DNA of 64,000 bases from Streptomyces liliifuscus (GCF_016598615.1 NZ_CP066831.1:3968001-4032000); one strand, 5' to 3'. Shown: positions 16,592 through 25,191, counted from the first letter of the stretch. The notes: generated by a model from the letters alone, not told the origin. Numbers and translations are program-made.

Positions 16592-16625
16592 TGGGGGCGC
16601 GGGGAACTGCGCGCCCAGCCCCCAC
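16592..16625 (+). repeat. Dispersed 3'-end repeat, copy 1
   Basis: Contains the core GGGGCGCGGGGAACTGCGCG followed by a CCCAGCCCC variant of the usual tail. It lies between the convergent genes ending at 16570 and 16676. Confidence 0.9.
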
Positions 16626-16675
16626 GCACCCGCAGAAAACAAACGAGCCCAGAAAACGAACCGGCGCCAAAAAGG

Positions 16676-17413
16676 CTAGGCGGCCAGCCCGAGCGCAGCC
16701 ATCCGCTTTGTGTGCGCCTCAGTGATCCGCGAGAACATCCGCCCCACCTCGGCGAGATCGAACCCGTCGGCCACCCCGCCGACGAGCATCGTCGACAAGG
16801 CGTCCCGGTCGGCAACCACCCGCTGGGACTGCGACAGCGCCTCGCCCATCAACCGCCGCGCCCACAGGGCGAGTCGCCCGCCCACCCGCGGATCCGCGTC
16901 GATGGCGGCCCGTACCTTCTCGACGGCGAACGACGCGTGCCCGGTGTCGTCGAGCACGGCCAGTACGAGCCCGCGCGTATCGGAGTCGAGCCGGGCCGCG
17001 ACCTCCCGGTAGAAGTCGCTGGCGATCGAGTCGCCGACGTACGCCTTGACGAGTCCTTCCAGCCAGTCCGAGGGGGCCGTCTGCTTGTGGAAACCGTCGA
17101 GCGCGGCGACGAACGGCTCCATGGCCTGCGTCGGCTCCGCCCCGATCTCCGTGAGCCGGTCCCGCAGCTGTTCGAAGTGGTGGAACTCCGCCGACGCCAT
17201 CTTCGCCAGCTCCGCCTTGTCCGCGAGCGTCGGCGCCAGCTTCGCGTCCTCCGCGAGGCGTTCGAACGCCGCCAGCTCCCCGTACGCCAGCGCTCCGATC
17301 AGGTCCACGACCGCGGCGCGGTACTGGGGGTCGACGGAGGCCTTGGCCCAGTCCTGGGCGGCGACTCCGGTGTGAGCGGCAGATGCGTCGGAAGCGTTGT
17401 CAGGCGTCGTCAT
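16676..17413 (-). CDS. Ferritin-like fold protein (MiaE-like)
   Basis: A 245-aa helical protein. YGELAAFERLAEDA, SAEFHHFEQLRDRL and the late TGHASFAVEKV place Glu and His at the spacing of a ferritin-like di-iron four-helix bundle, as in tRNA hydroxylase MiaE and its actinobacterial relatives (ferritin-like fold-containing, PF13794). Whether it hydroxylates tRNA is not known; MiaE proper acts on ms2io6A, and this branch is diverged. The ATG at 17413 (MTTPDNASDA) is chosen over an upstream extension lacking a ribosome site. It is divergent from the DEAD-box helicase gene. Confidence 0.82.
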   Translation of the reverse strand: MTTPDNASDASAAHTGVAAQDWAKASVDPQYRAAVVDLIGALAYGELAAFERLAEDAKLAPTLADKAELAKMASAEFHHFEQLRDRLTEIGAEPTQAMEPFVAALDGFHKQTAPSDWLEGLVKAYVGDSIASDFYREVAARLDSDTRGLVLAVLDDTGHASFAVEKVRAAIDADPRVGGRLALWARRLMGEALSQSQRVVADRDALSTMLVGGVADGFDLAEVGRMFSRITEAHTKRMAALGLAA

Positions 17414-17802
17414 GAAGCGCACAATAGCCCGCCCACCGTACGACGGAAGGCCCTGGTCAATCAGTGTGACGACGACTACGTGACCAAATCGGCCATCGCA
17501 TATGCGCGATTCCGGGGTATGGTGGTAATGCGCTCGCTGAGTTGATCTACGTAACTCGACGGGCCGCACGAATGAGGATGCCCGGTCGGTGGCCCGATCG
17601 GCTCCGACCAGACAGCCCTCCACGTCGGTACGGCACATTGCGTACGACACCCGGAGGGAACCCTCAGCGGTACGAGAGCTCGAGCGTCGGCAGTGGTCCC
17701 ATGCCACCCGGCCCGCTGGTCAAGAGCGGCCGACGTCCCCGGCACGGTCCCGACACGACCCCCGCGCTCGCCTCGCACCGCGTACACAGAAGAGGCAGCA
17801 CC
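17414..17802. other. 389-bp divergent region between the ferritin-like gene and the DEAD-box helicase
   Basis: Holds the promoters of both genes. Visible structure: a CGCATATGCG palindrome at 17498-17507, and an inverted repeat GAGTT...AACTC near 17538-17556. The remaining 240 bp before the helicase start is GC-rich and would be a long 5' leader. In-frame translation of it (from an ATG at 17701) gives an Arg/Pro-rich low-complexity stretch unlike a helicase N-terminus. No known riboswitch recognised. Confidence 0.6.
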
Positions 17803-20430
17803 CTGACTACTTTCCGAGAGCTCGGGATTCTTCCCGAGACAGCCGAAGCCCTTGAGGCCGTCGGCATCACCAGTCCCTTCCCCATCCAGGAGATGACGCT
17901 CCCCGTTGCCCTGACCGGCACCGACGTCATCGGCCAGGCCAAGACCGGCACCGGCAAGACGCTGGGCTTCGGTCTTCCGCTCCTCGAGCGCGTGACCGTT
18001 CCCGCGGACGTCGAGGCGGGCCGGGCCAAGCCCGAGCAGCTCACCGACGCCCCGCAGGCCCTCGTCGTCGTCCCGACGCGCGAGCTGTGCACGCAGGTCA
18101 CGAACGACCTGCTGACGGCCGGCAAGGTCCGCAACGTACGCGTTCTGGCCATCTACGGCGGCCGGGCGTACGAGCCGCAGGTCGAGGCCCTCAAGAAGGG
18201 CGTCGACGTGATCGTCGGCACCCCGGGCCGGCTGCTGGACCTCGCGGGCCAGCGGAAGCTCGACCTCAAGCACATCAAGGCACTCGTCCTCGACGAGGCC
18301 GACGAGATGCTCGACCTGGGCTTCCTGCCCGACGTCGAGAAGATCATCAACATGCTGCCGGCCCGCCGTCAGACGATGCTGTTCTCGGCGACCATGCCGG
18401 GCGCGGTCATCGGCCTCGCGCGCCGCTACATGTCGCAGCCCACGCACATCCGCGCCACGGCGCCGGACGACGAGGGCCAGACGGTCCGCAACACCGAGCA
18501 GTTCGTCTACCGCGCGCACAACATGGACAAGCCGGAGATGGTCTCGCGGATACTGCAGGCCGACGGCCGCGGTCTCGTGATGGTCTTCTGCCGCACCAAG
18601 CGGACGGCGGCGGACCTCGCCGACCAGCTGCAGCAGCGCGGTTTCGCCTCCGGCGCGGTCCACGGCGACCTCGGCCAGGGCGCCCGCGAGCAGGCGCTGC
18701 GCGCCTTCCGCAACGGCAAGGTGGACGTGCTCGTCTGCACCGACGTGGCCGCGCGCGGCATCGACGTCGAGGGCGTCACGCACGTCATCAACTACCAGTC
18801 CCCCGAGGACGAGAAGACGTACCTGCACCGCATCGGCCGTACGGGCCGCGCGGGCGCCAAGGGCATCGCGATCACCCTCGTCGACTGGGACGACATCCCG
18901 CGCTGGCAGCTCATCAACAAGGCGCTGGACCTCGGTCTGAGCGACCCGCCGGAGACGTACTCCACGTCCCCGCACCTCTTCGAAGAGCTGAAGATTCCCG
19001 CGGGCACCAAGGGTGTTCTGCCGCGTGCCGAGCGCACCCGCGCCGGTCTCTCGGCCGAGGCCGTCGAGGACCTCGGCGAGACCGGCGGGCGTGGCGCACG
19101 CGGCCGCGGTGGCCGTTCCGGCGCCCCGGCGTCGGCCGCGGCCCCGGTCGCCGAGCGCGACCGGGAGCGTCCCGCTCGTACGCCGCGTCGCCGTCGCCGC
19201 ACCCGCAACGGCACGCCGCTGGACGCCACGGAGCAGCAGACCACGCAGGAGACCACGGAGTCGGCGCCGGCCGCCGCGGCCACGGAGGCACGCACGCCGC
19301 GCCGCCGTCGTCGTACGCGTTCCGGTGGCGCGTCGGAGGCTGCCGAGACGGCCGTCGCCACGGCCGAGGGCACGGTGGCCGAGGCCGCCGAGCCGACCGC
19401 GTCGGCCGAGCCGGTCGCCACGGAGGCCAGGTCGCGCCGTCGTCGTACGCGCCGGGCCGCGGAAGCCGCTCAGCCCGAGACTGCCGTCGTCGAGGAGGCC
19501 CCCGCGGCCCCCGTCGCCGAGGCCGTCGAGGTGTCCGAGCCTGCGTCCGAGAGCAGGCCGCGCCGCCGGACCCGCAAGTCCGCCACGGCTGCTGCCACAG
19601 CTGCCGAGGCCGCGGTGGACACCGCCGAGGGCACGGTCGTCGAGGCGGCGGAGGTCGCCGAGACGAAGCCGCGCCGCCGTACGCGGAAGGCCGCCCAGGC
19701 CCCCGAGGTCGTGGTGGAAGCCGCTGTCGAGCCGGTGGAGGCCGTCGAGGCCAAGCCGCGCCGCACCCGCAAGGCGACGACCACGGCCGCCGCGGAGGCC
19801 GCCCTGGACACCGCCGAGGCCGCGGAGGCCAAGCCGCGCCGCCGTACTCGTAAGGCCGCCGCGTCCGCCGAGGTCGCAGCAGCCGTCGAGGCCGTCGAAG
19901 CCGCCATCCCGGCCCAGGTGGCCGAGGAGGCCGAGGCCAAGCCGCGCCGCCGCACCCGCAAGGCAGTCACGGACACCACGGTCGCGGAGGCCGCTCCGGT
20001 GGACGAGGCGCTCGCCGCGGAGGCCAAGCCGCGTCGGCGTACGCGCAAGGCCGCCGAGGTGGCGGTGGACACCGCCGAGGGCACGACGGCCGAGGCGCCT
20101 GCGGCCACGGCGACGAAGCCCCGCCGCACCCGCAAGACCGCTGCAGCCGCGGAGGCCGCCGTGGACACCGCGGAGGCTGCGGAGGTGGCCGAGACGAAGC
20201 CCCGCCGCCGCGCCCGCAAGGTCGCGGTCGCCGAGGCCGACATCCCGGCCCAGGCCACCGAGGCCGCCGCGGCCGAGGCCCCGGTCAAGCCGCGCCGCAC
20301 GCGCAAGACGGCGGCCACGGCCACGGCCACCGTCGCGGACGCGGTCACGGTCGAGGCCGCACCCGAGGCCAAGCCCCGCCGCCGTGCGCGGAAGACGGCT
20401 GCGGCCGCCGCCGAGACGACGGAGAGCTGA
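17803..20430 (+). CDS. DEAD-box RNA helicase with long basic repeat tail, probable CTG start
   Basis: An 875-aa protein. The helicase core (about residues 1-400) has the Q motif (FPIQ), AKTGTGKT, PTRELCTQV, TPGRLLDL, LDEADEMLD, SAT, CTDVAARGIDV and HRIGRTGRAG, all intact. From about residue 455 it becomes a tail of 13 basic blocks of KPRRRTRKA type, separated by 20-30 residue Ala/Glu-rich linkers, probably binding RNA or condensing it. The only well-placed ribosome site (AGAAGAGG, 17788-17795) is 7 nt before a CTG at 17803. The in-frame ATG at 17701 lacks one and adds sequence unlike the family. Likely roles: RNA unwinding, ribosome assembly or mRNA decay. Confidence 0.92.
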   Translation: MTTFRELGILPETAEALEAVGITSPFPIQEMTLPVALTGTDVIGQAKTGTGKTLGFGLPLLERVTVPADVEAGRAKPEQLTDAPQALVVVPTRELCTQVTNDLLTAGKVRNVRVLAIYGGRAYEPQVEALKKGVDVIVGTPGRLLDLAGQRKLDLKHIKALVLDEADEMLDLGFLPDVEKIINMLPARRQTMLFSATMPGAVIGLARRYMSQPTHIRATAPDDEGQTVRNTEQFVYRAHNMDKPEMVSRILQADGRGLVMVFCRTKRTAADLADQLQQRGFASGAVHGDLGQGAREQALRAFRNGKVDVLVCTDVAARGIDVEGVTHVINYQSPEDEKTYLHRIGRTGRAGAKGIAITLVDWDDIPRWQLINKALDLGLSDPPETYSTSPHLFEELKIPAGTKGVLPRAERTRAGLSAEAVEDLGETGGRGARGRGGRSGAPASAAAPVAERDRERPARTPRRRRRTRNGTPLDATEQQTTQETTESAPAAAATEARTPRRRRRTRSGGASEAAETAVATAEGTVAEAAEPTASAEPVATEARSRRRRTRRAAEAAQPETAVVEEAPAAPVAEAVEVSEPASESRPRRRTRKSATAAATAAEAAVDTAEGTVVEAAEVAETKPRRRTRKAAQAPEVVVEAAVEPVEAVEAKPRRTRKATTTAAAEAALDTAEAAEAKPRRRTRKAAASAEVAAAVEAVEAAIPAQVAEEAEAKPRRRTRKAVTDTTVAEAAPVDEALAAEAKPRRRTRKAAEVAVDTAEGTTAEAPAATATKPRRTRKTAAAAEAAVDTAEAAEVAETKPRRRARKVAVAEADIPAQATEAAAAEAPVKPRRTRKTAATATATVADAVTVEAAPEAKPRRRARKTAAAAAETTES

Positions 20431-20444
20431 CGCTCACACCTGAA

Positions 20445-20474
20445 GGCCCGGTCCCCCTCCGGCGGGACCGGGCC
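20445..20474 (+). terminator. Terminator after the DEAD-box helicase
   Basis: Arms GGCCCGGTCCC and GGGACCGGGCC around an 8-nt loop, a perfect 11-bp stem, beginning 15 bp after the stop. Confidence 0.85.
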
Positions 20475-20480
20475 GTCGGC

Positions 20481-20744
20481 GTTCCCGCGCATGGTGGCTG
20501 GCTGGTCGTCGGTGTTCCCGCACGCGGCCGCGGGCTCGTCGTCGGCGTTCCCGCACGCGGTCGCAGGCCTGTCGTCGATGTTCCGGTGCACGATCGCGCG
20601 CCTGTCGTCGACGTTCCCGCACACGGTCGCGAGCCCTTCGCCGATGCTCCGGTGCACGGCCGTGGGTCCGGCGTCGGGGTTCCCGTGCACGGTTGCACGC
20701 CTGTCCTCGGCCTTCCCGTGCGCGGTCGCGGGCCCGTGTCCCCG
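20481..20744. repeat. 33-bp minisatellite, eight copies
   Basis: The landmark GTTCCCG (or GCTCCGG/CTTCCCG variants) recurs exactly every 33 bp at 20481, 20514, 20547, 20580, 20613, 20646, 20679 and 20712. Copies alternate between PuTGTTCCCGCACGCGG-like and TTCCGGTGCACGG-like sub-types. The array lies between the helicase terminator and the alpha/beta hydrolase gene. Because 33 is a multiple of three, several frames show 11-residue repeats, but none has a credible ribosome site. Confidence 0.92.
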
Positions 20745-20809
20745 GCCCGTCGTCCCGCGGTAGCCGCCCGGCATGCCGTTCGAAAGGTTCCCCGGATAGC
20801 CTCCTCCTC

Positions 20810-21715
20810 ATGAGCAGGCCCGCCACCTTCGTCCCGCCCCCCGGAACCCGTGCGTATCGGCTCGCCACCGCGCGCGGGGAGTTCGCCGTGATCGAGGCGG
20901 GCAGTCCCGAGAAGGGCACCGCACTCCTGCTGCCGGGGTTCACCGGCAGCAAGGAGGACTTCATCTCGCTGCACGAACCACTGGCCGCGGCCGGGTACCG
21001 GACCGTCGCCGTGGACGGGCGGGGCCAGTACGAGTCACCGGGCCCGACGGACGACGAAACTCCTTACGCACAGGCCGAGTTGGCGCAGGACGTCCTCGCC
21101 CAGATCGACGCCCTGAGCGATGGCCTCAGCGATGGCCTGGCCAACGCCCCGACCCACCGCCCGCAGGAGCGCGTCCACCTCGTGGGCCACTCCTTCGGCG
21201 GGCAGGTCGCCCGGGCGGCCGTGCTGCTGGATCCGTCCCGTTTCCGGTCGCTCACGCTGATGTCGTCGGGGCCCGCCGAGATCTCCCCCTCCCAGCAGCA
21301 GCGCGTGAAGCTCCTGCGGGACGCGCTCGCCGTGATGGACATGGGCCAGGTGTGGGAGGCCATCCAGGCCCTTGAACCGCCGGAGGACGCCGAGGGCGAC
21401 CTGGACGCCGGTCTGGACGACCAGGACGACCTGAAGCGCCGCTGGCTCGGCAACAGCCCGGCCCAACTCATCGCCGCGGGGCGGCAGTTGTGCGAGGAGC
21501 CCGACCGGGTGGCCGAGCTGGCCGCCGTCGGGCTGCCCGTCCACGTCCTGTCGGGCGAACGTGACGACACGTGGCCTGTGCCGCTCCTCGACGACATGGC
21601 GGTGCGCCTGAACGCGTACCGCACGGTTGTCGGCGGGGCCGAGCACTCGCCGAACTCGGATCGGCCGCGGGAGACTGCCGAGGCGCTCGGCTTGTTCTGG
21701 GATCGGGTGGGCTGA
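20810..21715 (+). CDS. Alpha/beta hydrolase
   Basis: A 301-aa protein with LLLPGFTGSKEDF (oxyanion), GHSFGGQVARA (nucleophile Ser about residue 125), a GERDDTWPV acid region and AEHSPN (His): a complete triad. It resembles lactonase/haloperoxidase-like soluble hydrolases; substrate unknown. The ATG at 20810 is preceded by CTCCTCCTC, not by a good Shine-Dalgarno. Upstream in-frame sequence belongs to the minisatellite, so the start is set by homology. A 12-bp duplication encodes LSDGLSDGL near residue 105. Confidence 0.88.
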   Translation: MSRPATFVPPPGTRAYRLATARGEFAVIEAGSPEKGTALLLPGFTGSKEDFISLHEPLAAAGYRTVAVDGRGQYESPGPTDDETPYAQAELAQDVLAQIDALSDGLSDGLANAPTHRPQERVHLVGHSFGGQVARAAVLLDPSRFRSLTLMSSGPAEISPSQQQRVKLLRDALAVMDMGQVWEAIQALEPPEDAEGDLDAGLDDQDDLKRRWLGNSPAQLIAAGRQLCEEPDRVAELAAVGLPVHVLSGERDDTWPVPLLDDMAVRLNAYRTVVGGAEHSPNSDRPRETAEALGLFWDRVG

Positions 21716-21750
21716 CGCCCTGCCGGTGGGCTTTGCGGCCGCGGGTCGTT

Positions 21751-21781
21751 CGTGGCTGGTCGCGCAGTTCCCCGCGCCCCT
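21751..21781 (-). repeat. Dispersed 3'-end repeat, copy 2
   Basis: Reverse-orientation copy of the element with the GGGGCGCGGGGAACTGCGCG core, between the convergent hydrolase (ends 21715) and the NYN gene (ends 21851). Confidence 0.9.
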
Positions 21782-21850
21782 GACGGGGCGCTCCTCGCCG
21801 GCCCCGCAACGAACGAACCGTCGCCTCCGCCCAGGCAGCGGCAAACGAGC

Positions 21851-22753
21851 CTAGTACTGCCCCTGCAAGTGCTCCCAGAACCCGTCCCGCAGGGACCGTC
21901 GCAGGTCTGCCTGCCCCCGCAGTGAGTACTGCAGCAGCCCCTCCGCCTCCACGAGCAGGTCCTGGTCGACCGGGCCGGGCAGGTAGGGATGTCCGGGCAG
22001 CAGCTCCGACAGCGCCTCGCGCCCCCGCGCGGCCAGCCACTTCGCGGCGATCTGCGCGCCCACGAACCGCACGTCCTCGCGCGTGGGCCGGCCCGCCGCC
22101 GACGTGTCGTACGAGGCGGCGGTCCGCCGGGCGACGTACGGCTTGAAGAACTCCAGGTCGAAGGTGCGCTGGCTGTCGACCTCCCAGAGCAACGGCTCCG
22201 CCTGGTTGCGCCCCTCCGGCGCCTCGATGCCCCACAGGTGCACGCGGGCCCCGTACCCCTGCGCCGCCTCGACCGCCGAGACCAGGTCCTCGTCACCGCC
22301 GATGAGCGCCGCGTCACTGATGGCGCGGTGCCGGGCCAGTGACTCCAGATCGGTGCGGATCAGGGAGTCGACGCCCTTCTGCTGATTGTTGGCGTTGAGG
22401 TTGCCGAGGCGGACCTTCACGTCCGGCAGCTCGGCGATGGACTGCTGCTCCGCGGTGTGGATGCGGCGCCGCGCCCCGTCGTACCAGTAGACGCGCAGCA
22501 GCCTGCTGTCCGCGAAGATCGTGCGGGCCCGGTCGATGAGCGCCTCGATGAGTCCTTCGGCGTCCAGATCGAAGGCCCGGCGGTCCTCCGTCCCGGCGAC
22601 GAGCCGGCCCGCGGCCGCGTAGAGGTACCCCGCGTCGACGAAGATCGCATGAGTCGACGGCGTCTTCGCCACCTCGGCGAGCATGCGCTGGAGCAGCTCG
22701 TTCGTGCGGTCGATACGCGCACCGAGCACCGCTGGATCGAGGTCGTCATTCAT
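21851..22753 (-). CDS. NYN domain protein (PIN-like ribonuclease)
   Basis: A 300-aa protein. The NYN/PIN-like fold is shown by HAIFVDAGYLYAA (first Asp), KGVDSLIRTDLE (second Asp) and IGGDEDLVSAVEAA (third acidic cluster), the usual metal-binding set of NYN ribonucleases. A C-terminal region of about 90 residues has no recognised domain. Probably an RNase or tRNA/RNA-quality factor acting in the cytosol. The ATG at 22753 (MNDDLDPAVL) follows GAGGCGCAT; the longer frame above it crosses the divergent promoter region and is rejected. Confidence 0.87.
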   Translation of the reverse strand: MNDDLDPAVLGARIDRTNELLQRMLAEVAKTPSTHAIFVDAGYLYAAAGRLVAGTEDRRAFDLDAEGLIEALIDRARTIFADSRLLRVYWYDGARRRIHTAEQQSIAELPDVKVRLGNLNANNQQKGVDSLIRTDLESLARHRAISDAALIGGDEDLVSAVEAAQGYGARVHLWGIEAPEGRNQAEPLLWEVDSQRTFDLEFFKPYVARRTAASYDTSAAGRPTREDVRFVGAQIAAKWLAARGREALSELLPGHPYLPGPVDQDLLVEAEGLLQYSLRGQADLRRSLRDGFWEHLQGQY

Positions 22754-22892
22754 ATGCGCCTCATTGTCGCAGGCGGTCACGGGACGAACACAACCGGTCC
22801 GGAATCCCGTCCGAATACCGACCCGGCCACCGACCCGGACAGCGGTCGGATACCAGTCAGTAGTTAGCCGTTCGAAAAATTTCTTTAGCGTA

Positions 22893-22919
22893 GGGAATGT
22901 TTGTAACACGCATGCCGTT
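22893..22919 (+). promoter_or_regulatory. Sigma-R-type promoter, GGGAAT-N18-GTT
   Basis: GGGAAT at 22893-22898 and GTT at 22917-22919, with exactly 18 nt between GGAAT and GTT. This is the consensus of Streptomyces sigma-R (thiol-oxidative stress, SigH-type) promoters. It lies 60 bp before the GTG of a 50-aa protein on the same strand, inside an AT-richer patch. Assignment is by motif only. Confidence 0.6.
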
Positions 22920-22979
22920 GGATCCCTATGTAACCAAGTAGTTCTCCTCAGGAGGATGACCAGACGAAGGGAGAAGCCT

Positions 22980-23132
22980 GTGCGCTTCGAAATCATGCGC
23001 CTTGACGACGTCGACGGAACCCCCGTGGACAGCACCGTCGTGGACGCCGCCTCCGTCAACCGGATCGTTCAGCAGGCCGCCGCCATCGGGCAGCGCCTCT
23101 GGATCCGCCCGGCCAACACCCCGGCGTCATAA
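22980..23132 (+). CDS. 50-aa conserved protein behind a sigma-R-type promoter
   Basis: VRFEIMRLDDVDGTPVDSTV begins this 50-aa protein. It has no cysteine, no signal and no membrane segment, and is mildly acidic. The GTG at 22980 follows GAAGGGAG at 6 nt. An in-frame ATG at 22956 sits immediately against CAGGAGG and is less likely. I recognise no domain; the high third-position G/C content of the frame and the perfect terminator after it support a real gene. The upstream promoter predicts induction by thiol oxidation. Divergent from the NYN nuclease gene. Confidence 0.75.
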   Translation: MRFEIMRLDDVDGTPVDSTVVDAASVNRIVQQAAAIGQRLWIRPANTPAS

Positions 23133-23179
23133 CGCCGGACACGCTCGGCAGACCACAACTGGCTGACCGACAGACTTCA

Positions 23180-23215
23180 GAACCCCCGTACGGCACCGAC
23201 GCCGTACGGGGGTTC
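23180..23215. terminator. 15-bp perfect bidirectional terminator
   Basis: Arms GAACCCCCGTACGGC (23180-23194) and its exact complement (23201-23215) around ACCGAC, between the convergent 50-aa gene and the MarC gene. Confidence 0.9.
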
Positions 23216-23269
23216 TGCGTGTACGACGCCCTGGACGGCACACGCGCAAGGGCCTTGAACTGCCGGCCT

Positions 23270-23875
23270 TCAGCTGTTCTGGATGACCTGGGTCACGCCG
23301 TTGATGATCTGCTGCACGGCGATCGCGGAGAGCATCATGCCCGCGAGCCGGGTCACCAGCACGACACCGCCGTCCTTGATGACCCGGATGATCAGCAGCG
23401 AGTACCGCATGACCACCCAGAGCACGACATGGATGGCGACGATGGCGGCCCACACCGACACCTGCGACGCCACGCCGTCGGCCTTCTGCACGGCCAGGAT
23501 GACGGACACGATCGCGCCCGGCCCGGCGAGCAACGGCATGCCCAGCGGTACGAGGGCGACGTTCACGTCCTTCGTCTGCTTGGGCTCATCGGTCTTGCCC
23601 GTGAGCAGGTCGAGCGCGATGAGCAGGAGCAGCAGCCCGCCCGCGATCATCAGCGCCGGGACGGACACATGCAGGTAGTTCAGGATCTGGTGCCCGAGCA
23701 GCCCGAAGACGGTGATGACTCCGCCGGCCACGCAGACGGCCTGGAACGCCATCCGCTTCTGCACCTTGGCAGGCCGTCCGGACGTCAGCGCGAGGAAGAT
23801 CGGCGTGATCCCGGGGGGATCCATGATGACGAAGAGGGTGAGGAAGAGAGAGCCGAAAACGGCGAGGTCGAACAC
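23270..23875 (-). CDS. MarC family integral membrane protein
   Basis: A 201-aa protein with six hydrophobic segments and the family signature at the start (FVIMDPPGITPIF, first helix) and in the middle (PLGMPLLAGPGAI). It matches MarC/UPF0056 in length. Transport function is unproven; the old multiple-antibiotic-resistance label came from genetic linkage only. The GTG at 23875 follows AAGG at 6 nt. The upstream neighbour (PHP phosphoesterase) is 217 bp away on the same strand; a shared transcript is possible. Confidence 0.88.
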   Translation of the reverse strand: MFDLAVFGSLFLTLFVIMDPPGITPIFLALTSGRPAKVQKRMAFQAVCVAGGVITVFGLLGHQILNYLHVSVPALMIAGGLLLLLIALDLLTGKTDEPKQTKDVNVALVPLGMPLLAGPGAIVSVILAVQKADGVASQVSVWAAIVAIHVVLWVVMRYSLLIIRVIKDGGVVLVTRLAGMMLSAIAVQQIINGVTQVIQNS

Positions 23876-24092
23876 GATGAGCCTTGCGAGAAGAGGGACG
23901 GGACGAGGGGTGGGGTGGGACGAGGGAGCGGAACAACGAGAGCAGGCCGTACGGCCCAGCGCCCACCGCCTGCCACCGCTACCGACAGGCGTTACGCAGC
24001 CCTGAAGCGCCAGCCACAGCCGGGAACCGATGGACACAGCCCGGGGCTCAGGCGCCTTCGGAAGCGATCGAGAGGGAACCCGACGGGACCGG

Positions 24093-24959
24093 TTACCGCT
24101 CGGCGCCCCCGCCGGCCCCCGGCACGGGAAACGCGCCGGTCGCCCGCCGGGTGATCTCCCCGTAGATCTCGGGATCCGTCGTGAACTCCCCGAGCACACA
24201 CGTCTTCCGGCTGCCGTGGTAGTCGCTTGAGCCGGTCGGCAGCAGCCCCAACTCGCCCGCGAGGCCCCGCAGTCGGGCCCGGGTGGCCGGTTCGTGGTCC
24301 ATGTGGTCGACCTCGATCCCGTCGAGCCCGGCCGCCGCGAGCTCCGCGATCGCCGACTCCGGAACGGTCAGTCCGCGCTTCGAGGCGGCAGGGTGCGCGA
24401 AGACGGTCACTCCGCCCGCGGCCTTGACGAGCCGGATCATCTCGAAGGGGTCCGACTCGTGCTTCTCGACGTAGGCGCGCCCGCCGTCGGCGAGCCACTC
24501 GGTCGTGAACGCGTCGGAGACGCTGCGCACGACGCCCAGCTCGACCAGCGCGGTGGCGATGTGCGGCCGCCCCACGGAACCGCCGGCCGCGATGCGCTCC
24601 ACCTGCTCCCAGGTCACCGGCACGCCCAGCTCCTGGAGGTTGGCGATCATGGCCTGGGCCCGCGGCACCCGGTCGTCGCGTACGAGCTCGCGCTCGCTCA
24701 GCAGCTCGGGCTCCTCGGGATCGAAGAGGTACGCCAGCATGTGCAGCCCCACTCCGTCGAGGCGGCAGGAGAGCTCGGCCCCGGTCGCCAGCGTCAGCCC
24801 GGCGGGCAGGGCCGCCAGGGCCTCCGCGTACCCGCGTGTGGTGTCGTGATCGGTCAGCGCGACGACGTCCAGCCCGGCGGCAGCGGCGTTGCGCACCAGC
24901 TCGGCAGGGGTGTCCGTGCCGTCGGACGCCGTGGAGTGGCAGTGCAGATCGATGCGCAC
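24093..24959 (-). CDS. PHP domain metal-dependent phosphoesterase
   Basis: A 288-aa protein with the PHP metal-site motifs in order: DLHCHSTASDG (residues 3-13), ALTDHDTT, GAELSC, VFAHPAA and GSDYHG. These His/Asp residues bind a trinuclear metal centre. Relatives dephosphorylate 3',5'-bisphosphates or 5'-phosphorylated RNA (RNase AM/TrpH-like); the substrate here is not proved. The GTG at 24959 is chosen because GGAG is 8 nt before it; an in-frame GTG at 24977 lacks a site. Same strand as marC downstream and the DUF6758 gene upstream. Confidence 0.87.
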   Translation of the reverse strand: MRIDLHCHSTASDGTDTPAELVRNAAAAGLDVVALTDHDTTRGYAEALAALPAGLTLATGAELSCRLDGVGLHMLAYLFDPEEPELLSERELVRDDRVPRAQAMIANLQELGVPVTWEQVERIAAGGSVGRPHIATALVELGVVRSVSDAFTTEWLADGGRAYVEKHESDPFEMIRLVKAAGGVTVFAHPAASKRGLTVPESAIAELAAAGLDGIEVDHMDHEPATRARLRGLAGELGLLPTGSSDYHGSRKTCVLGEFTTDPEIYGEITRRATGAFPVPGAGGGAER

Positions 24960-25093
24960 GACACGAACTCCAGACACAGACGAAACAAGAGGGACCGCTC
25001 AAGGATAACGGCAGCGAGGACACCCTCTGTCACACCCACAGCAGGGTTTCACCCCCTACAGGCAGCTCCCGTGACAGCACGCCCGCGCTCTTC

Positions 25094-25123
25094 AGGGGCG
25101 CGGGGAACTGCGCGACCAGCCAC
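25094..25123 (+). repeat. Dispersed 3'-end repeat, copy 3
   Basis: Core GGGGCGCGGGGAACTGCGCG plus the ACCAGCCAC tail. It is just downstream of the DUF6758 stop (minus strand). This is the only copy here between tandem, not convergent, genes. Confidence 0.9.
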
Positions 25124-25191
25124 GAACAACCCGCACCCGGCAGACCACAGGCACCCCACCCGCAATAGCCGCCCACCCCACCAGCGGAGCG

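Noticed and set aside
20481..20744. Apparent CRISPR-like array or repeat protein at the 33-bp repeats
   Set aside because: Repeats are directly adjacent, with no unique spacers and no cas genes. The repeat-peptide frames on either strand lack ribosome sites and arise because 33 is divisible by three.
19470..20774. Long minus-strand open frame (434 codons) antisense to the helicase tail
   Set aside because: It mirrors the repeated basic-tail codons of the helicase and runs through the terminator and minisatellite. High GC makes such antisense frames common; no ribosome site.
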